DNA of 64,000 nucleotides from Flaccisagitta enflata (Eukaryota; Chaetognatha; Sagittoidea; Aphragmophora): NCBI GenBank assembly GCA_965153355.1, contig OZ231127.1, positions 31,930,001 to 31,994,000 of the forward strand, read 5' to 3'. Shown piece by piece: positions 52,480 to 64,000 of this stretch (position 1 is its first letter; each line of letters starts with the position of its first letter). The notes under the pieces were generated by a model. It saw only the letters and a program-made list of their open reading frames with translations, ran no database searches and was not told where the DNA came from. The position numbers and the translations under genes were made by a program.

Positions 52480-54450
52480 ATGTCGGAAGAGACTGATGGG
52501 AATTTGGCGGGGGAACAGAGAGAATTGACGGTGGAATGGATGGAGGGGGTTACGGCAGAACTCCAGCGCCTCTTTCGGCTTATGCGGACAAAATATAGGG
52601 AGGCTACACAGCCTGGGTCAAACCCGGAAATACGGGCGGCAGCCAATTTGGCTGTGGAAAATTTTGCACGTTATCATGAAGAGGTGTCGGATGGATATAG
52701 GGGCACGGTCGTTTTCACAAGGGAGGCCGAGATCGAGGGTAGGACACTGCGGGGGCGTCTGGTGGCCTACGAAGAGAGTCTCGAGAGTGATTATCCGCTC
52801 CTGTTGGAGGTACCTCCCGTGCAGGTATCTCCAATTGGACCGGACCCAAGAACGGACCCGACGAATGGCATCAGCATACATTTTGCGAATGCAACAAGGG
52901 AGGCAATAGATCTGAATAGAACGAGAAGACGTGAGGGACCGTCGTCCACGCATTCGGGCAGCGATGGACATTCTACGAAAAGTAGGGCATCGACTATTAG
53001 ATCTGTTCAGTCGCAGAATGAAAGGGATGAGGATTTGTCGCGGGAAAATAGCCGGGCGGAACGAAATAGACAGGAGAACGAGATTGCACTGGCGAGGTCA
53101 ATTCAACAAACGGAGGAAATACGTAGACGCATGGCATTGGATGATGAACTGCATCGGTCAAAGGTGGGATCAATCAACAGGGCCCATGAAGAGCAGTTGC
53201 GGATAATTGAGAGGAATGAGGAGAGACCCCAATTTGAGTATGAGTCCATGGGCGTGGAGTTGGGCGACGAGGCGGTTGGGGAGCAAACGCGACGATGGGT
53301 GGATGGGGGTAATCTCCCGGCGTCGTCGACACGCATTGTGGATTCATCAGACATGGGGGAGGATGAGGGTATTGGCGGGGGTCGGGCGGGGAACGGTGGT
53401 GCGGGCACTGGTGATGGGGTTATGACGGGTGTGGCGGGCAGTGCATTAGGCCCGGAGACAGATGCCCAAACTTCCCTTCCACCTACTGCAGCCACTGCGT
53501 CGCATCCTCCTTTGGACCCGCTAGCAGGTATTGAGGGGGTCCCTGTGGATCGGACCCAGGTGTTGCCTGCGAAGGGCCCTTCGTTGCTGTCTCGTTTGAA
53601 CAAATCAGTAGTGCAGTTCTTCATCGGCGGGGGGGATGAGGACCCCACAAAAGGCACAGGCGATAGCAGCAGTGATGTTGAAAGGGCGGCGGCGACGCCG
53701 TCGAATGCTGATGGTCAAGTCGCAGAAGGGGGAGTGCGGGATTCCCCAGGTAGGGCTTCATCTGAGACACATGGGTCCCCACCAGGCGGTTTGTCTCTGA
53801 GTTATAGGACAACCGAAGAGGCGTCTGTGATACCGATTGAGGGTGGTTCACAGGGGCCTACTCGGGCGGCCCCAGTTTCTGGGACGGAGCAGAAACATGT
53901 AAGCATTAAGTCTCCAGTTCGGGTTGGGGCGGGGTCAAAACCGCCAGTAGTGGCAGATGTGGCTCGGCAGCGGCAGCAGGCCGGGGATGATGGAGGGGAC
54001 GTGTACAGGGCGGCTAAGCTAGTTGACGACCAGCTGCGGCATCTGGAGCAGCTGGTCAGAGTAAAAAGGGTTGAGAAGGAGGAGGCGGATATGAAGGTGG
54101 CAATTAAGAACAGCCTGGTTCAGAAACATCGCCAGAGGAGGGTGAAGGCTCCGCTGGCATCGCCTGTATTACAGAAGCCCCCATTGGCGCAAAGTCCGGC
54201 GGCGTCGCCGGTTGGTCAAGCAGCACGGGTGGAGCCGACGCAATTACCGCTTGCTCCCCCTGAGTGTGAGGGGGGATGGTCTACATTCCCCGTTGGCGAT
54301 CCTGCGCCGGTGGTCACGCCTGAGGCGACGGGGTCCGTAGAATTGGGCCGTCTGGTGGAAATCCAGACTCAGGCGGCGGCCTTGGCCTTGATGAAAGAGT
54401 CTAGGCGAAATATAACGGGGGCAAGAAGTGGGCCTTTGTTAAGCAGATGA
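52480..54450 (+). pseudogene. LTR-retrotransposon gag-like ORF (BEL/Pao-like), frameshifted
   Basis: 656 codons from ATG 52480 (the frame is also open upstream to 52384). The N-terminus (MSEETDGNLAG, then LQRLFRLMRTKYREA) is helical and charged. Residues 180-280 are rich in Arg/Glu/Ser and probably coiled (ARSIQQTEEIRRRMA). Residues 290-540 are low-complexity Gly/Ser/Pro. Another helical segment follows at about 545-585 (VDDQLRHLEQLVRVKRVEKE). The frame stops at 54448-54450. Codon use is GC-rich compared with the surroundings, supporting an inserted element. The protein would form the element's particle in the cytoplasm. Family assignment rests on the continuation in the other two frames. Confidence 0.6.
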
Positions 54451-54708
54451 AAGCATTCATCACGGCGGTGGAACATCCGAGCATATCCGATAGGCACAAG
54501 TTGCATGAGATCCAGCACTTTTTGGTGGTTCTGCCTTCAAATTGGTGGAGGCAGAGACCTTTAAGGCGGATGCCGCGGCGGCGTTTGAGTCGGCCAGTAA
54601 TAGGTTGACGTTGAAGTTTGGGATGCGCAAGGAGACTCCTATGGATATGATGGAGGAAGTGTTGCAGGGGAAGGCCGTTGCTGCGAAGGATCCAAATGCT
54701 TTGTTGGA
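54405..54708 (+). pseudogene. gag continuation in two further frames, cut by gap
   Basis: After the stop of the main ORF, the next frame continues with KKWAFVKQMKAFITAVEHP and KLHEIQHFL. After a second shift near 54540, the third frame continues AFESASNRLTLKFGMRKE and MMEEVLQGKAV up to the gap. The order D..KL..I..FL...F....A...L...FG resembles the DUF1759-type Gag domain of BEL/Pao elements. Two frameshifts mean either a dead copy or base errors in a homopolymer (GGGGG near 54415). Protease, reverse transcriptase and integrase are not in the window. Confidence 0.55.
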
Positions 54709-54741
54709 NNNNNNNNNNNNNNNNNNNNNNNNNNNNNNNNN
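54709..54741. other. assembly gap, 33 N
   Basis: Run of N. Sequence to the right shows no trace of the retrotransposon that runs into it on the left, so the join skips unknown sequence. Confidence 0.99.
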
Positions 54742-54979
54742 TCACACTCTCCACTCCCCTTCATTTGCTGTTTTTTTCTTTTTTCTTCTTTTTTCCCTTC
54801 ATTTTTTCCTTTGCCCATTTCTTTCTTTTTTTTCTGGGTTCAATCGAGAATCGACTGCTGTTCCGGAGAAGGCAAGCCGCTCAGTTGGCCTTGCCTTGCA
54901 TCCTCATGCCCTGCTTTGCGCTTTGCGTCTTGCGTCTCTGAGCCTTGTGTGCAACACTTTCACATTTTCTGCTGGGTGG

Positions 54980-55084
<105 letters not shown>

Positions 55085-55386
55085 GACGGACAGACAGATA
55101 GACATGCAGACAACGGTTTTGAGAGAGTAGGATATTGAGAGAGATTCGGAAGAGAGTGGGAGCGTAGAAGACGTTAAAAAAATATCGTTTTTAAAATGAA
55201 CTTTTCACCTCCTCGTAATGAAGTCACGCGTTTTTTAAACCAGAACGCAGTTTTTTTCACGTTTTTTCCTCTCACACGCTACGTTGTCAAATTCTTGCAC
55301 CGCGCTCGCTTACTTTCCCCCTTTATTACGGCTTTTGGATTGAAAAAAAATTTGGCTGCAGCCAAATTTCCCTTTGAAAAGTAAAG

Positions 55387-55495
55387 ACAAGGCCAAGTAG
55401 GCCAACAAGGTGCGCCGTGTGGATCCTCGAACGAATGTGTTACCGACAGACAGACAGACAGACAGACAGACCGACCAACGGACACAGCCAGTTAT
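55387..55495 (+). mobile_element. family A element, fragment A12
   Basis: ACAAGGCCAAGTAGGCC start, then CGACAGACAGACAGAC and CGACCAACGGACAC; the 3' hairpin and tail are missing. Confidence 0.5.
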
Positions 55496-55678
55496 ATAGG
55501 TGACAAGGGACTATGTTTTCCTCAAAGTTTTTTTTTTTATTTTGGCTTTATTTCGATTTCAACTCTGAGGTGAAAAAAGAAATTGAGAGAGTTACGTCAA
55601 GATCAAAATCACGTCAGCTCGTAAAGGACACTTGCAATCAAGCTTTAGGGACAGATTGAAAGAAAGAAAGAAAGGAAG

Positions 55679-55796
55679 AAACAAACAAACAAACAAACAA
55701 ACAAACAAACAAACAAACAAACAAGCAAACGAACAAACAAACAAACAAACAAACAAACAAACAAACAAACAAACAAACAAACAAACAAACAAACAA
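55679..55796. repeat. (CAAA)n microsatellite
   Basis: About 29 units with two variants near 55725. Confidence 0.97.
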
Positions 55797-55859
55797 CAGA
55801 CAAACAGACAAAAGGGAAAGGTAAGACAGTAAGAAACAAAGAGAAAAACAAGGAAAGAT

Positions 55860-56067
55860 TGTAAGAAAGAATGGATGTAAGAAAGGAAAGATAGAAAGAT
55901 GGATGAAAGAAAGAAAGGGATTTGGTAAGAAGGAACCGAAAAAAACTAGAGGAAAAAAGAATTTAAAGAAAGAGAAAAAAAAACTAAAAAAAAAATTTTT
56001 TTGAAGAGTGTTGGAAGTGTCGAAACATGTTTCCTGCTTCTCTATTCACCATGGTGCAAATCACCAT

Positions 56068-56118
<51 letters not shown>

Positions 56119-57300
56119 TGTTTCGGTCCGACTCTCTTCGACAGAAGATCTTCTCCATTGGAACTAATCATCCCTCCCTCTTCGCCCCTCCGCTCGTTTG
56201 GCTTTTGCCCCATTGGCCCTTTGTCATAACCCCTTCCCTTCCTTTCCTTTCTTCTTCCTTCCTCTCTCTTTCTCTCTTATTTTTTAACTTCCATATATGC
56301 CATATGCCTCCGCTTTTCACACTCGCGTAATATCGCTTCCGAGCCGGATCTCTTCTTATTTTTCTCTGTCTGTCTCTCTGTCTGTTTGTCTCTTTCTCTT
56401 TCTCTGTCGCTCTGCCTCCTCGTCTATTCTCTACTCATCGGTGTGGAGATCTTCAGTTCTCTTTCTCTTTTTCTCACTCTTTCCTTCTCATGATGCTTTT
56501 TATCTTTTTTTTTTCTTTTTCGTTTTTTTTTCTTCTGATTTTTATTTTGCCCCGTAATCTTTTCCTTCTCCTCCAATCTCCCCCCCCACCACCCACCATC
56601 TTCCATCCCTTCACTTTTCTCCAACTCCTTTTAGTTTCGCCTCAGCCTAAGCTTCTCCTTTCTTTTCTTGCCTTCTCCTTTCAGTCCTTCTTTCTTTCTT
56701 TTTTTCTCTCTTTCTTTCTTTCTTTCTTTCTTTCTCTCTTTCTTTCTTTTTCCTCTTTTCATTTCTGACTCCCGCATTTTATTGCCCCTCGTTTGAATCT
56801 AACTCCGACGGTTTCCATCCTATAAACCAGGTTGTAAACAAATCTTCAAAAAAGCCTTTTTGTCCGTATTTTTCGTTTTGCTGGCTTTTCTCTGAAATCC
56901 AGATAAATTCTGATAAAAATCTCCCGCGCAGGATTCAACTTGATTCTTGTCACAAAAGATAACGACCAAGATAATTTTTGCGCCTAGATTTTTTTTTTGA
57001 AAACTCAATCGGTTTTTTTTTCATCTGAGTTACACCCTGATATGCTATTGGAGGAGCTAGTAAAAAGGTCAATCCCCATTTCTCGGGTTGAAAACTAGAC
57101 ATGGGTTCCTATTTAGATGTTTGAGAGTGATTGATGAAGTAAGGAATTTGAACCCTTATGCCTTTCAAATCAACTGTTTGTAAAATCTGGAATGATAGCC
57201 TGAGTTGATTCTTATATATGCCTTTATAACAATATTTCGTTACGGACTGATTAACAATTGTTTCCCTTGGTTGGCATTTGATGTCTTTTTATTAATTCAT
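55860..57300. repeat. simple-sequence-rich stretch without gene
   Basis: Purine-rich to 55990, (CT)n at 56069-56113, pyrimidine-rich to 56760 with (TTTC)n at 56690-56735, then unique AT-rich sequence to 57300. No gene supported. Confidence 0.6.
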
Positions 57301-57316
57301 CACGCTGTATTTGCCT

Positions 57317-57319
<3 letters not shown>

Positions 57320-57350
<31 letters not shown>

Positions 57351-57668
57351 CTTGCTTGCTTTTTTTCCTTATTTATTTTCCTTTTTCCTTTCGATTGATT
57401 TGACTTCTTCAAAATCCAAAAGCGAGTCGAGCGAAGATGGAAGCAGAAAAGGATTAGAGTCCTCTCTTTCCTCCTCCTCCTCATCTTCCTCTTCCTCATC
57501 CTCATCTTCATCCTCCCTGTCCTCTGTTTTCCTCAGTGTTTCTCCCTTCGCTCCCCTGCCTCTTCATTCTGCCCGTTTACCAAACCATTTGCTTAAGAAA
57601 ACAGGTGCATTGCGTAGAAAAGTATATTATCCTCCCCGGAAAGTTTTGGAGCAGCTCAGTTAGAGAGA

Positions 57669-57746
<78 letters not shown>
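57320..57746. repeat. (CT)n and (GA)n tracts with serine-coding CCT/TCC stretch
   Basis: (CT)n at 57320-57350; TCCTCCTCCTCATC-type imperfect trinucleotides at 57465-57520; (GA)n at 57672-57746. Confidence 0.93.
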
Positions 57747-57749
<3 letters not shown>

Positions 57750-57956
57750 AAAAGGAAAGTCGCGAATTTCAGTCAATGATGTTGTTTGAATCGAGGCGGT
57801 AACATTTCAAAGCCGTGATCGAGGTGAATTTTGCAATTTTAGTGAGTCATGGAGCAGTAAAAACAAAAGAGATTGGTGTTGAAGGCGGAGTAACTGATAA
57901 ACCTATAGTCTAGGCGAAACTGATTCTAGCTGTAATAGATACCCTTGTTGTGTTTG

Positions 57957-57982
57957 TGTGTGCGCGCGCGTGTGTGTGTGTG

Positions 57983-58075
<93 letters not shown>

Positions 58076-58195
58076 GCGCGTGCGTGTGTGTGTGTGTGTG
58101 TGTTGTTTGGCGAGAACAAGTGCACTCGTGTGCGCGCGTGTGGCTTATAGGAATGATCAAAGGTAAACGGTGATATGATATGAGAATACAAGGAC

Positions 58196-58265
<70 letters not shown>
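57957..58265. repeat. (GT)n then (GA)n tracts
   Basis: (GT)n with CGCG ends at 57957-58103 and (GA)n at 58198-58265, in the TG-then-GA order also seen at 11.8-14.1 kb. Confidence 0.96.
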
Positions 58266-58269
<4 letters not shown>

Positions 58270-58739
58270 GCGATTCGATATGAAAGTAAAGGCGATATTC
58301 GTGGGAGTCGTTATTGAGCTCAGGAGAAGCATTGATTTGGACACAATCGACCAACCGCGAAGGACAAAATCGCTCATCGAGAAACAAAGGACAACAGGAA
58401 GATAGAGGGGGGAGAGGGGAAGGACATTCGATTATAGAACGAAGGTGTGGAGGACAGCAGGAAGACCGAGGGGGAGGGGGGAAGGACATACGATCATATA
58501 AGTGGGGAGGACAATATAAATGGAGATGAGAGGTGGACATGGTTTAAGTAAGAAAACAAAAGATTATTTAGATAGGTGAGGTGGGAGGAATGAAATGAGA
58601 TGAAAAACGCGTATTTACCGGGTATCTACTCAACAATTGATCTCAGTAATTTTCCGGATGGGTCACAAATCAGGCAAAAATCCAATGTAAAGTAGTTATA
58701 ACACAATATATATAAAAAAACAGTTGAATTACAGCAGAT

Positions 58740-59009
58740 CTAGAAAACGGAAAGGCAATCCTCTTTTGTTGTTGGAAGCTCGTAAAAGCTGTGAACCAGG
58801 TGAGAAGCAGTTTGGTTCCGATTGTTAACTAAAACAGCGAGAAGCGGTATCAGATTTTCTTTCTTGTAAAGACAACTCCTTTCCATCATCCAGCGCCCAA
58901 CAGCCTGCAGGTTGGCTTTACAAACGTTGCGAGTGTAGGAAGGGCGCGGGGACTCCGATATCGTCATGAACGGCGTTGGAACGTGAATTTTGCTGTTGGG
59001 AGAGTAAAT
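58740..59009 (-). CDS. candidate terminal coding exon, unknown protein
   Basis: Minus strand. A strong acceptor (CCCTTCCTTCTTCTAG, AG at 59011-59010) is followed by exactly 89 open codons and a TAG stop at 58742-58740. The peptide begins IYSPNSKIHVPTPFMTISES. It goes on with YTRNVCKANLQAVGRWMMER and LIPLLAVLVNNRNQ, and ends KEDCLSVF. Composition is protein-like, with balanced residues, no simple repeat and mixed hydrophobic helices in the middle. The exon starts in phase 0. I do not recognise the family and found no convincing upstream exon. A donor-like GAG|GTAAGAAATG lies on the same strand near 59724, but the preceding frame is stopped 11 codons back. The reading is based on splice signal plus composition only. 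Confidence 0.4.
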   Translation of the reverse strand: MYSPNSKIHVPTPFMTISESPRPSYTRNVCKANLQAVGRWMMERSCLYKKENLIPLLAVLVNNRNQTASHLVHSFYELPTTKEDCLSVF

Positions 59010-59930
59010 CTAGAAGAAGGAAGGGGAGAGGACATGGAAGGGGATCATGAAGGAAGCAGTTTAGTGAGTAAGGCTGATTAGGAGAGAAAACAAGGGGAAC
59101 TGGGGTTAAGAGAAGGCAAAAAAAAAAAAAAGTAATGCCATGAAATGAAATGAAAAAAAAGGAACCGCCAACGATAGTCGATACGATTTGATTGAGCGCG
59201 CATTTATATGCCCAATCATAGCTTAATCATGGCCTGATCACAAATCAGAATCGTGCATTAGAATACGTCTCAACCGCGCGAATTTATTGGATTTTTTTCA
59301 GGGAACCTACGAACGTAATTCTGTCTCGTATGGGAATCGCGTGCTTTTTTTCATATTTCGAATTCAGTGTGTATCAGTCTTTTGATTTTTTTTTATCGGA
59401 TTTTATGATTATTCGATGCACTTTCAATTGCGCTTTTTTTTTCAAGTTTAAAAATCATCATCATTTGATGCACGCGAGTACACCACTACTGCGTGCTGTG
59501 GATATTCAAACGATGTTGTTTTTTTTTCTCGTAATTTTGAGAAAGAGAGGAAGAGATATGATTTTTTTCTCTTTTATTGATTGTTCACGAGTAGATTTTT
59601 TTTATCGGCCAATTTTTACTAACCAATCGGATACAATGTACAAATCCGGATGAAAAATCCCTGTGGCACACTGAGAGTTTTACAGAGATACTTATGAAAT
59701 ACAGCATTTTGAAACATTTCTTACCTCTTTTGTATGCATTTGCACAGTGATAGGATTTTATGAGCTACGAAAGGATACTCGTATGATGCGCCAAACATGC
59801 GTGGAGACACCGAGCAGAAAAAACTCAGGGCCGAACTCAAAGCGAGTGCGCTCAATGTGGGCGGGCATCAACAAATTTGATTTGCTGTTTAGAAGAAGTT
59901 TCCAGCGCTGTAGTTTTTTCTTGTTTTTCT
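59010..59930. other. unique sequence, no further exon supported
   Basis: Would contain the preceding intron if 58740-59009 is a real exon. Nothing else recognised. Confidence 0.4.
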
Positions 59931-59932
59931 TT

Positions 59933-60020
<88 letters not shown>
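59933..60020. repeat. (GA)n microsatellite
   Basis: Pure tract of about 87 bp. Confidence 0.97.
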
Positions 60021-60024
<4 letters not shown>

Positions 60025-60588
60025 AATGAAAATGTCATCTCAGGGAGGTTCCCTGCTCGCAGTCAGTTTTCATCAAATCATCATTTTTTTCATCCGTTTC
60101 ACACATATTCTCGAGTCGAGCCTTAGGCTGTCTATAGGCAGTAGGCTGGTAATGGGCTGAGAAAAAAGAAAATAAACGGGCAAAAAAAAGAAAGAAAAAA
60201 AAGAGTCAATGTGGGCGATATATTGGAAAAAGAGTTCGAGCATGTTGATAAAGCACCTTTCTATACAACACGGACGACAGTCGCACACGAAGAGTAAGAA
60301 AAAAAAGAACCTTTTAGAATCGAGAAAAAAAAAAATCTTAATTGATTGTATTAAGTATTTAACAAGGTTCTTTCCTCATATTTCTCAATCAAAAGAGTCC
60401 TCTCAAACCTCTCTTTCTCTCTTGTCGTCCCACCAGCATCGACAGGTTATATTTCTATCCATAAAAGAGTATCTATCTTAGCTTTGCGCTTTAAGTGGCT
60501 TTTTGTTACTGTCTTTTGTCTGTCAGTGTCTGTCAGACAGTTTTTATCCTCCACCATCTATCCGTCGTACTCAATGGCTGTCTGTCTA

Positions 60589-60589
<1 letters not shown>

Positions 60590-60628
<39 letters not shown>

Positions 60629-60860
60629 CTTTCCCCTCTGGTGCTTTTTATTTCCCCTTGGTTGTTGATAGGGAAGGAGTCAACACTACGGTGGCTTCAC
60701 AGCAATTAATTACAAGGATGTCACATGGATATTAAATTACTCGCCACTAATTCATCGACTGATTATTTCCTTATAAACCTTGTCTCCCAGCTTCATTTTT
60801 TTCATTCCCATTTGTTTTCTCCCTAGAAGCAAAACGCGTTTTACGTTTAGCAAAAACTCT

Positions 60861-60918
<58 letters not shown>
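60590..60918. repeat. two (CT)n tracts
   Basis: (CT)n at 60590-60626 and 60863-60918. Confidence 0.96.
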
Positions 60919-60921
<3 letters not shown>

Positions 60922-63080
60922 CCTTTAGATAATGAAGTTTACTTTTTGACCCTTGACGATTAAGCTTTTGTCGTTTTTCTGAAAAAAAAAAATCATCATC
61001 TAAAACTGCAGGGAAGAAAAAAAATGTTTTTCAAGAGATGACAATCGTTCTTCTGGGACGATATGTTGTGGTGGGTTAAAGAGACTGATTTGAGACCTTG
61101 GTTAGCAATGATGAATGGGGCCATGAGAGGTGCAAGTGTGAAATAACCTCTAAACGATGTTAAATTTAATTTGTTACGAGAGTGTTTTCACGACGAAGGA
61201 GAAATAAGGAGTAAAAAAGTGTCATTTTTTTTCTTTCGTTTTATTAACTTCATTTTCAGTTCTGAAAAAAAGAGAAAATTAATGATTTACCTGTCAGCTC
61301 TAGTTTACTCGCCTAATAGCTTGTGATAATGATTCAACTAATTACTAGTAACTCCGCTCAAAAATTTCGCTATGCCCCATTAATTTTTGCTCCTCTTTTT
61401 TAAAGACTATTTCGAGGTGAAGAAATATTGACACCTTTTTTTACTTTGACAACTGCTTTTAAAGTTTAGTTACGATGTTTTTTATGTTTTGGTGTACAAA
61501 TTCCGCGAGAATGAGTCAAAATATTCTGTTTATATGCAAATTTGAAAAAATCCCGCCCAGGCTTTGTCACGCTTTACGCTGTCAGTTGTATCCCGTTTTT
61601 ATGGTAATTCTTTTGTAAGTTCAGATGAAGTTAAATGGTCGGGATGGCTCGAGAATTTGCGGCCATCTCAGAACGTTTTCGTTCCTCAGAGCTGAAAAGA
61701 AGAAGGTTCACGAAGGAAAAATATTTTTTTCCTTGTTTAAAAATACCAAAGTGGAACAGGCAATGAGAATGCCAAGTGACGACATTAGAAAGAAGGAGAA
61801 GAACCTCAATCCAACGAAAAAAAGAAGAAAAAAGATTAGAGAAAAAAGAAACGGTTGAAAATAGTTTCCAGCTAGCAAGCGGAAAAGTGGAAGACCCGGG
61901 AAACCGGATGCAAGTGACTCGTAGAAAACCCGGACGTTGAGAAAAAAAGAAATAAGAGAAGAAATTCTCGCGTGGAAAGAAGAGAAAAGCGAGGGACATT
62001 TGAGAAGAATGAGGGCGTGTTTCAAACGGGCTACTTGGTCGCTCGCTGTGTTCCTTCGCTCGGATCGCTCACTCTGCTCACTCGCTCCGCACCACTCCGC
62101 TTCGCGACGCTTGCACCGTTCACGGGCTCGCTCACTCACTTTGCTCACTACCTCGTGGAACGGTTGAAATTCATGAATATGTGTTCACACTGTAAGCGCT
62201 TTCAACGTAAATGAATGCGTTTTTTTTTTGTTGTCACTAGAAACACGCCATGAGAACATAAGGAATAACTCGGCCAACGCCTCCTCAAACAGAAGCAAAG
62301 AGACACGGAGAGCTGTTCATCTCGAGATGAAGAAGATGATTTGGGTGAAATCCGGAATCATCAACTGGAGCGGAATGGCGAAGCTCTGGTGTGGACACTA
62401 AGTTGGACCATGGAATCTGAGACGTCCATGTGATTTTCTTTTTTGACCCAGCGATGATTTTGCATATTTTGTGCAGTGAAAATCATAGTATATTATCTGC
62501 GAAGCGGTGGATGATAGGTAGGAGAAATGAGGGGGAAGATGACAAGAAAAAACGAATGATATGGGGCAGAAAGGACAGGTTAAAGGGGAGAAATGGGAAA
62601 AGAGAAGGGAAACATTGCAAGTAGAGTGAATAAAAGCAACAAAAAAAGACACATACATACAGAGGAAAAGACCATTTAAGGGAAAGAAAGGCAAAAAACG
62701 TGAAAGAAAAAAGAAAAGAGGTCAATTTCGAGAGAAGAAAAGAAAGATATAGAACTAAAACGGAGTTACAAGAACAATTGGAGGAAAAGAAGGAGGGGCA
62801 GGGCAAGGGAAAGGAAAACGAAGGAGAGAATGATGACGAGAAAGGGAAGAAGATACAAGGGAACGAAAGGAGAAGGAAATCGGGAGGGAAAACGGAGGAA
62901 CAAATGGAGTGAAGGAACGGAGGAAGAATCGGAGGAAAGGAGGAGAAAAGAGAGGCAAGAAAGGAGGAGCAGATAATGGGATGGAGAAAAGGAGGAAAGG
63001 CGGATTATGAGGGTAAAAAAAAGGAGAAGGACGCTGGTCGTCGAGTCTTTGCCTGCCGCTGGGCGATTAGCATTTTCCAT
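60919..63080. other. unique sequence, no supported gene
   Basis: 62035-62155 is unusually rich in CTCGCTCACTC and CGCTTCGCGACGC phrases against an AT-rich background. 62500-63040 is purine-rich and low in complexity. No exon or RNA gene supported. Confidence 0.5.
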
Positions 63081-63082
63081 TA

Positions 63083-63084
<2 letters not shown>

Positions 63085-63141
<57 letters not shown>

Positions 63142-63425
63142 TCTCGCTGGGTCGACGTGTCCACAAGCAGCAGGGGCTTAATTTCTAGGTCACAGCTTTG
63201 CTAAAAAAAAAAGCCTTACCTGATTTCCAGTCACTTTTCGGTGCCTGTCTATTGCTCTCCGTTTTTCTGTTGAGTACGTGTCAGGAATTTGAATGCCACA
63301 TTGTCTGGGTTGAAGAAATGAAGAAAACATATGAGTTGGTGAATGTCATTAATAGGCGCGCCATTGCCTTATACCGTATTTGTCTCTTTCTCTCTTTGAC
63401 TCATAAGTGGACGGCTGGACACACA

Positions 63426-63511
<86 letters not shown>

Positions 63512-63699
63512 CGCCTCACACACTTGACCATTCCGTCACTCTCTTCTGATAATTGAGTTTTCCTCCTGTCGCTTTCTCTCTCTTTTTTCTCTCTCTCTTT
63601 CGTCTGTATGACTTCGTCCCTCCATCAGTCCATGACTTTTCTGTCTGTCAGCTATCTTCATATGTCTGTCGGTCTGTCATTCTTATATAGGGAGATATG

Positions 63700-63793
<94 letters not shown>
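63085..63793. repeat. three (CT)n tracts
   Basis: (CT)n at 63085-63138, 63421-63505 and 63704-63793, with TCTG-rich sequence between. Confidence 0.97.
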
Positions 63794-63796
<3 letters not shown>

Positions 63797-64000
63797 ATCG
63801 CGTCCCTCTAGGGTGTGACCTCCCGTTTCTTTTTTTTTTTCTATATACTTGTGGCCACTTTTACGCGTAAGTTTCTCTCTATCTTTTTTCTTCGTCATCG
63901 TCGTTGATCATGACTTGGGAGGGCGGCCGCCATCATAAGTATTCACTTTGGCGAAGTCACATGACTTTCATTTCATCATCGCGCGCTGCGTCGAGAAAAA

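Noticed and set aside
53103-53657. 184-codon minus-strand frame
   Set aside because: Shadow of the GC-rich gag-like ORF on the plus strand; proline-rich complement of its glycine-rich region.
61985-62170. CpG-rich stretch as a promoter or gene
   Set aside because: Repetitive CTCGCTCACTC phrases, with no exon or core promoter element that I can support.

Overview
This is eukaryotic, non-coding, extremely microsatellite-rich DNA. Pure (GA)n/(TC)n tracts occur at about 39 separate places, with long (TG)n, (AAC)n, (GAAA)n and (GACG)n tracts. Nearly every long open reading frame here is a translated simple repeat. The best guess for the organism is an arthropod, probably a decapod crustacean such as a penaeid shrimp. 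The reasons are the simple-repeat load, a short (TTAGG)n-like run of the arthropod telomere type (45359-45412), and a two-exon cysteine-knot peptide resembling arthropod agatoxin-like peptides. This is inference; no sequence search was run.

Layout. 1-5 kb: a foldback element with a minisatellite core, (GAAA)/(CAAA) tracts, a repeat (family D) and two compound (TG)n(TC)n tracts. 7-10 kb: more compound tracts, a 1-kb (AAC)n array and the first family B element. 11.6-14.2 kb: three copies of a module [about 150 bp unique]-(TG)n-(GA)n, with a 596-bp terminal-inverted-repeat MITE between the first two. 15-19 kb: several family A elements. 19.7-20.2 kb: an inverted-repeat element enclosing a tRNA-like sequence. 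20.5-27.4 kb: long simple repeats, a 44-bp minisatellite and a family A element carrying an inverted GGTAAT/ATTACC array. 29-32.6 kb: a second foldback/minisatellite element, an inverted family D copy and the second family B copy. 35.7 kb: a perfect 36-bp-arm palindrome. 37.4-38.1 kb: a composite (GTT)n duplication. 40.3-40.9 kb: a 563-bp foldback element. 42-46.6 kb: two 5'-truncated non-LTR retrotransposon reverse-transcriptase fragments. 50.8-51.6 kb: the cysteine-knot peptide exons. 52.5-54.7 kb: a decayed LTR-retrotransposon gag-like ORF ending at a 33-N assembly gap. 55-64 kb: mostly simple repeats, with one plausible terminal coding exon on the minus strand (58740-59009).

The most interesting structure is a pair of small element families (A, about ten recognisable copies; B, two copies). 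They share one plan: a start of ACAAG plus a GC stem-loop, an internal GAC(C/G/T) tetranucleotide tract, and a terminal hairpin followed by TAAAAA. This plan resembles the INE-1/mini-me/pearl-type, Helentron-derived elements known from insects and molluscs. It offers a mechanism by which transposition could seed microsatellites here. No operon-like organisation exists. The only host-gene candidates are the cysteine-knot peptide and one or two isolated exons.
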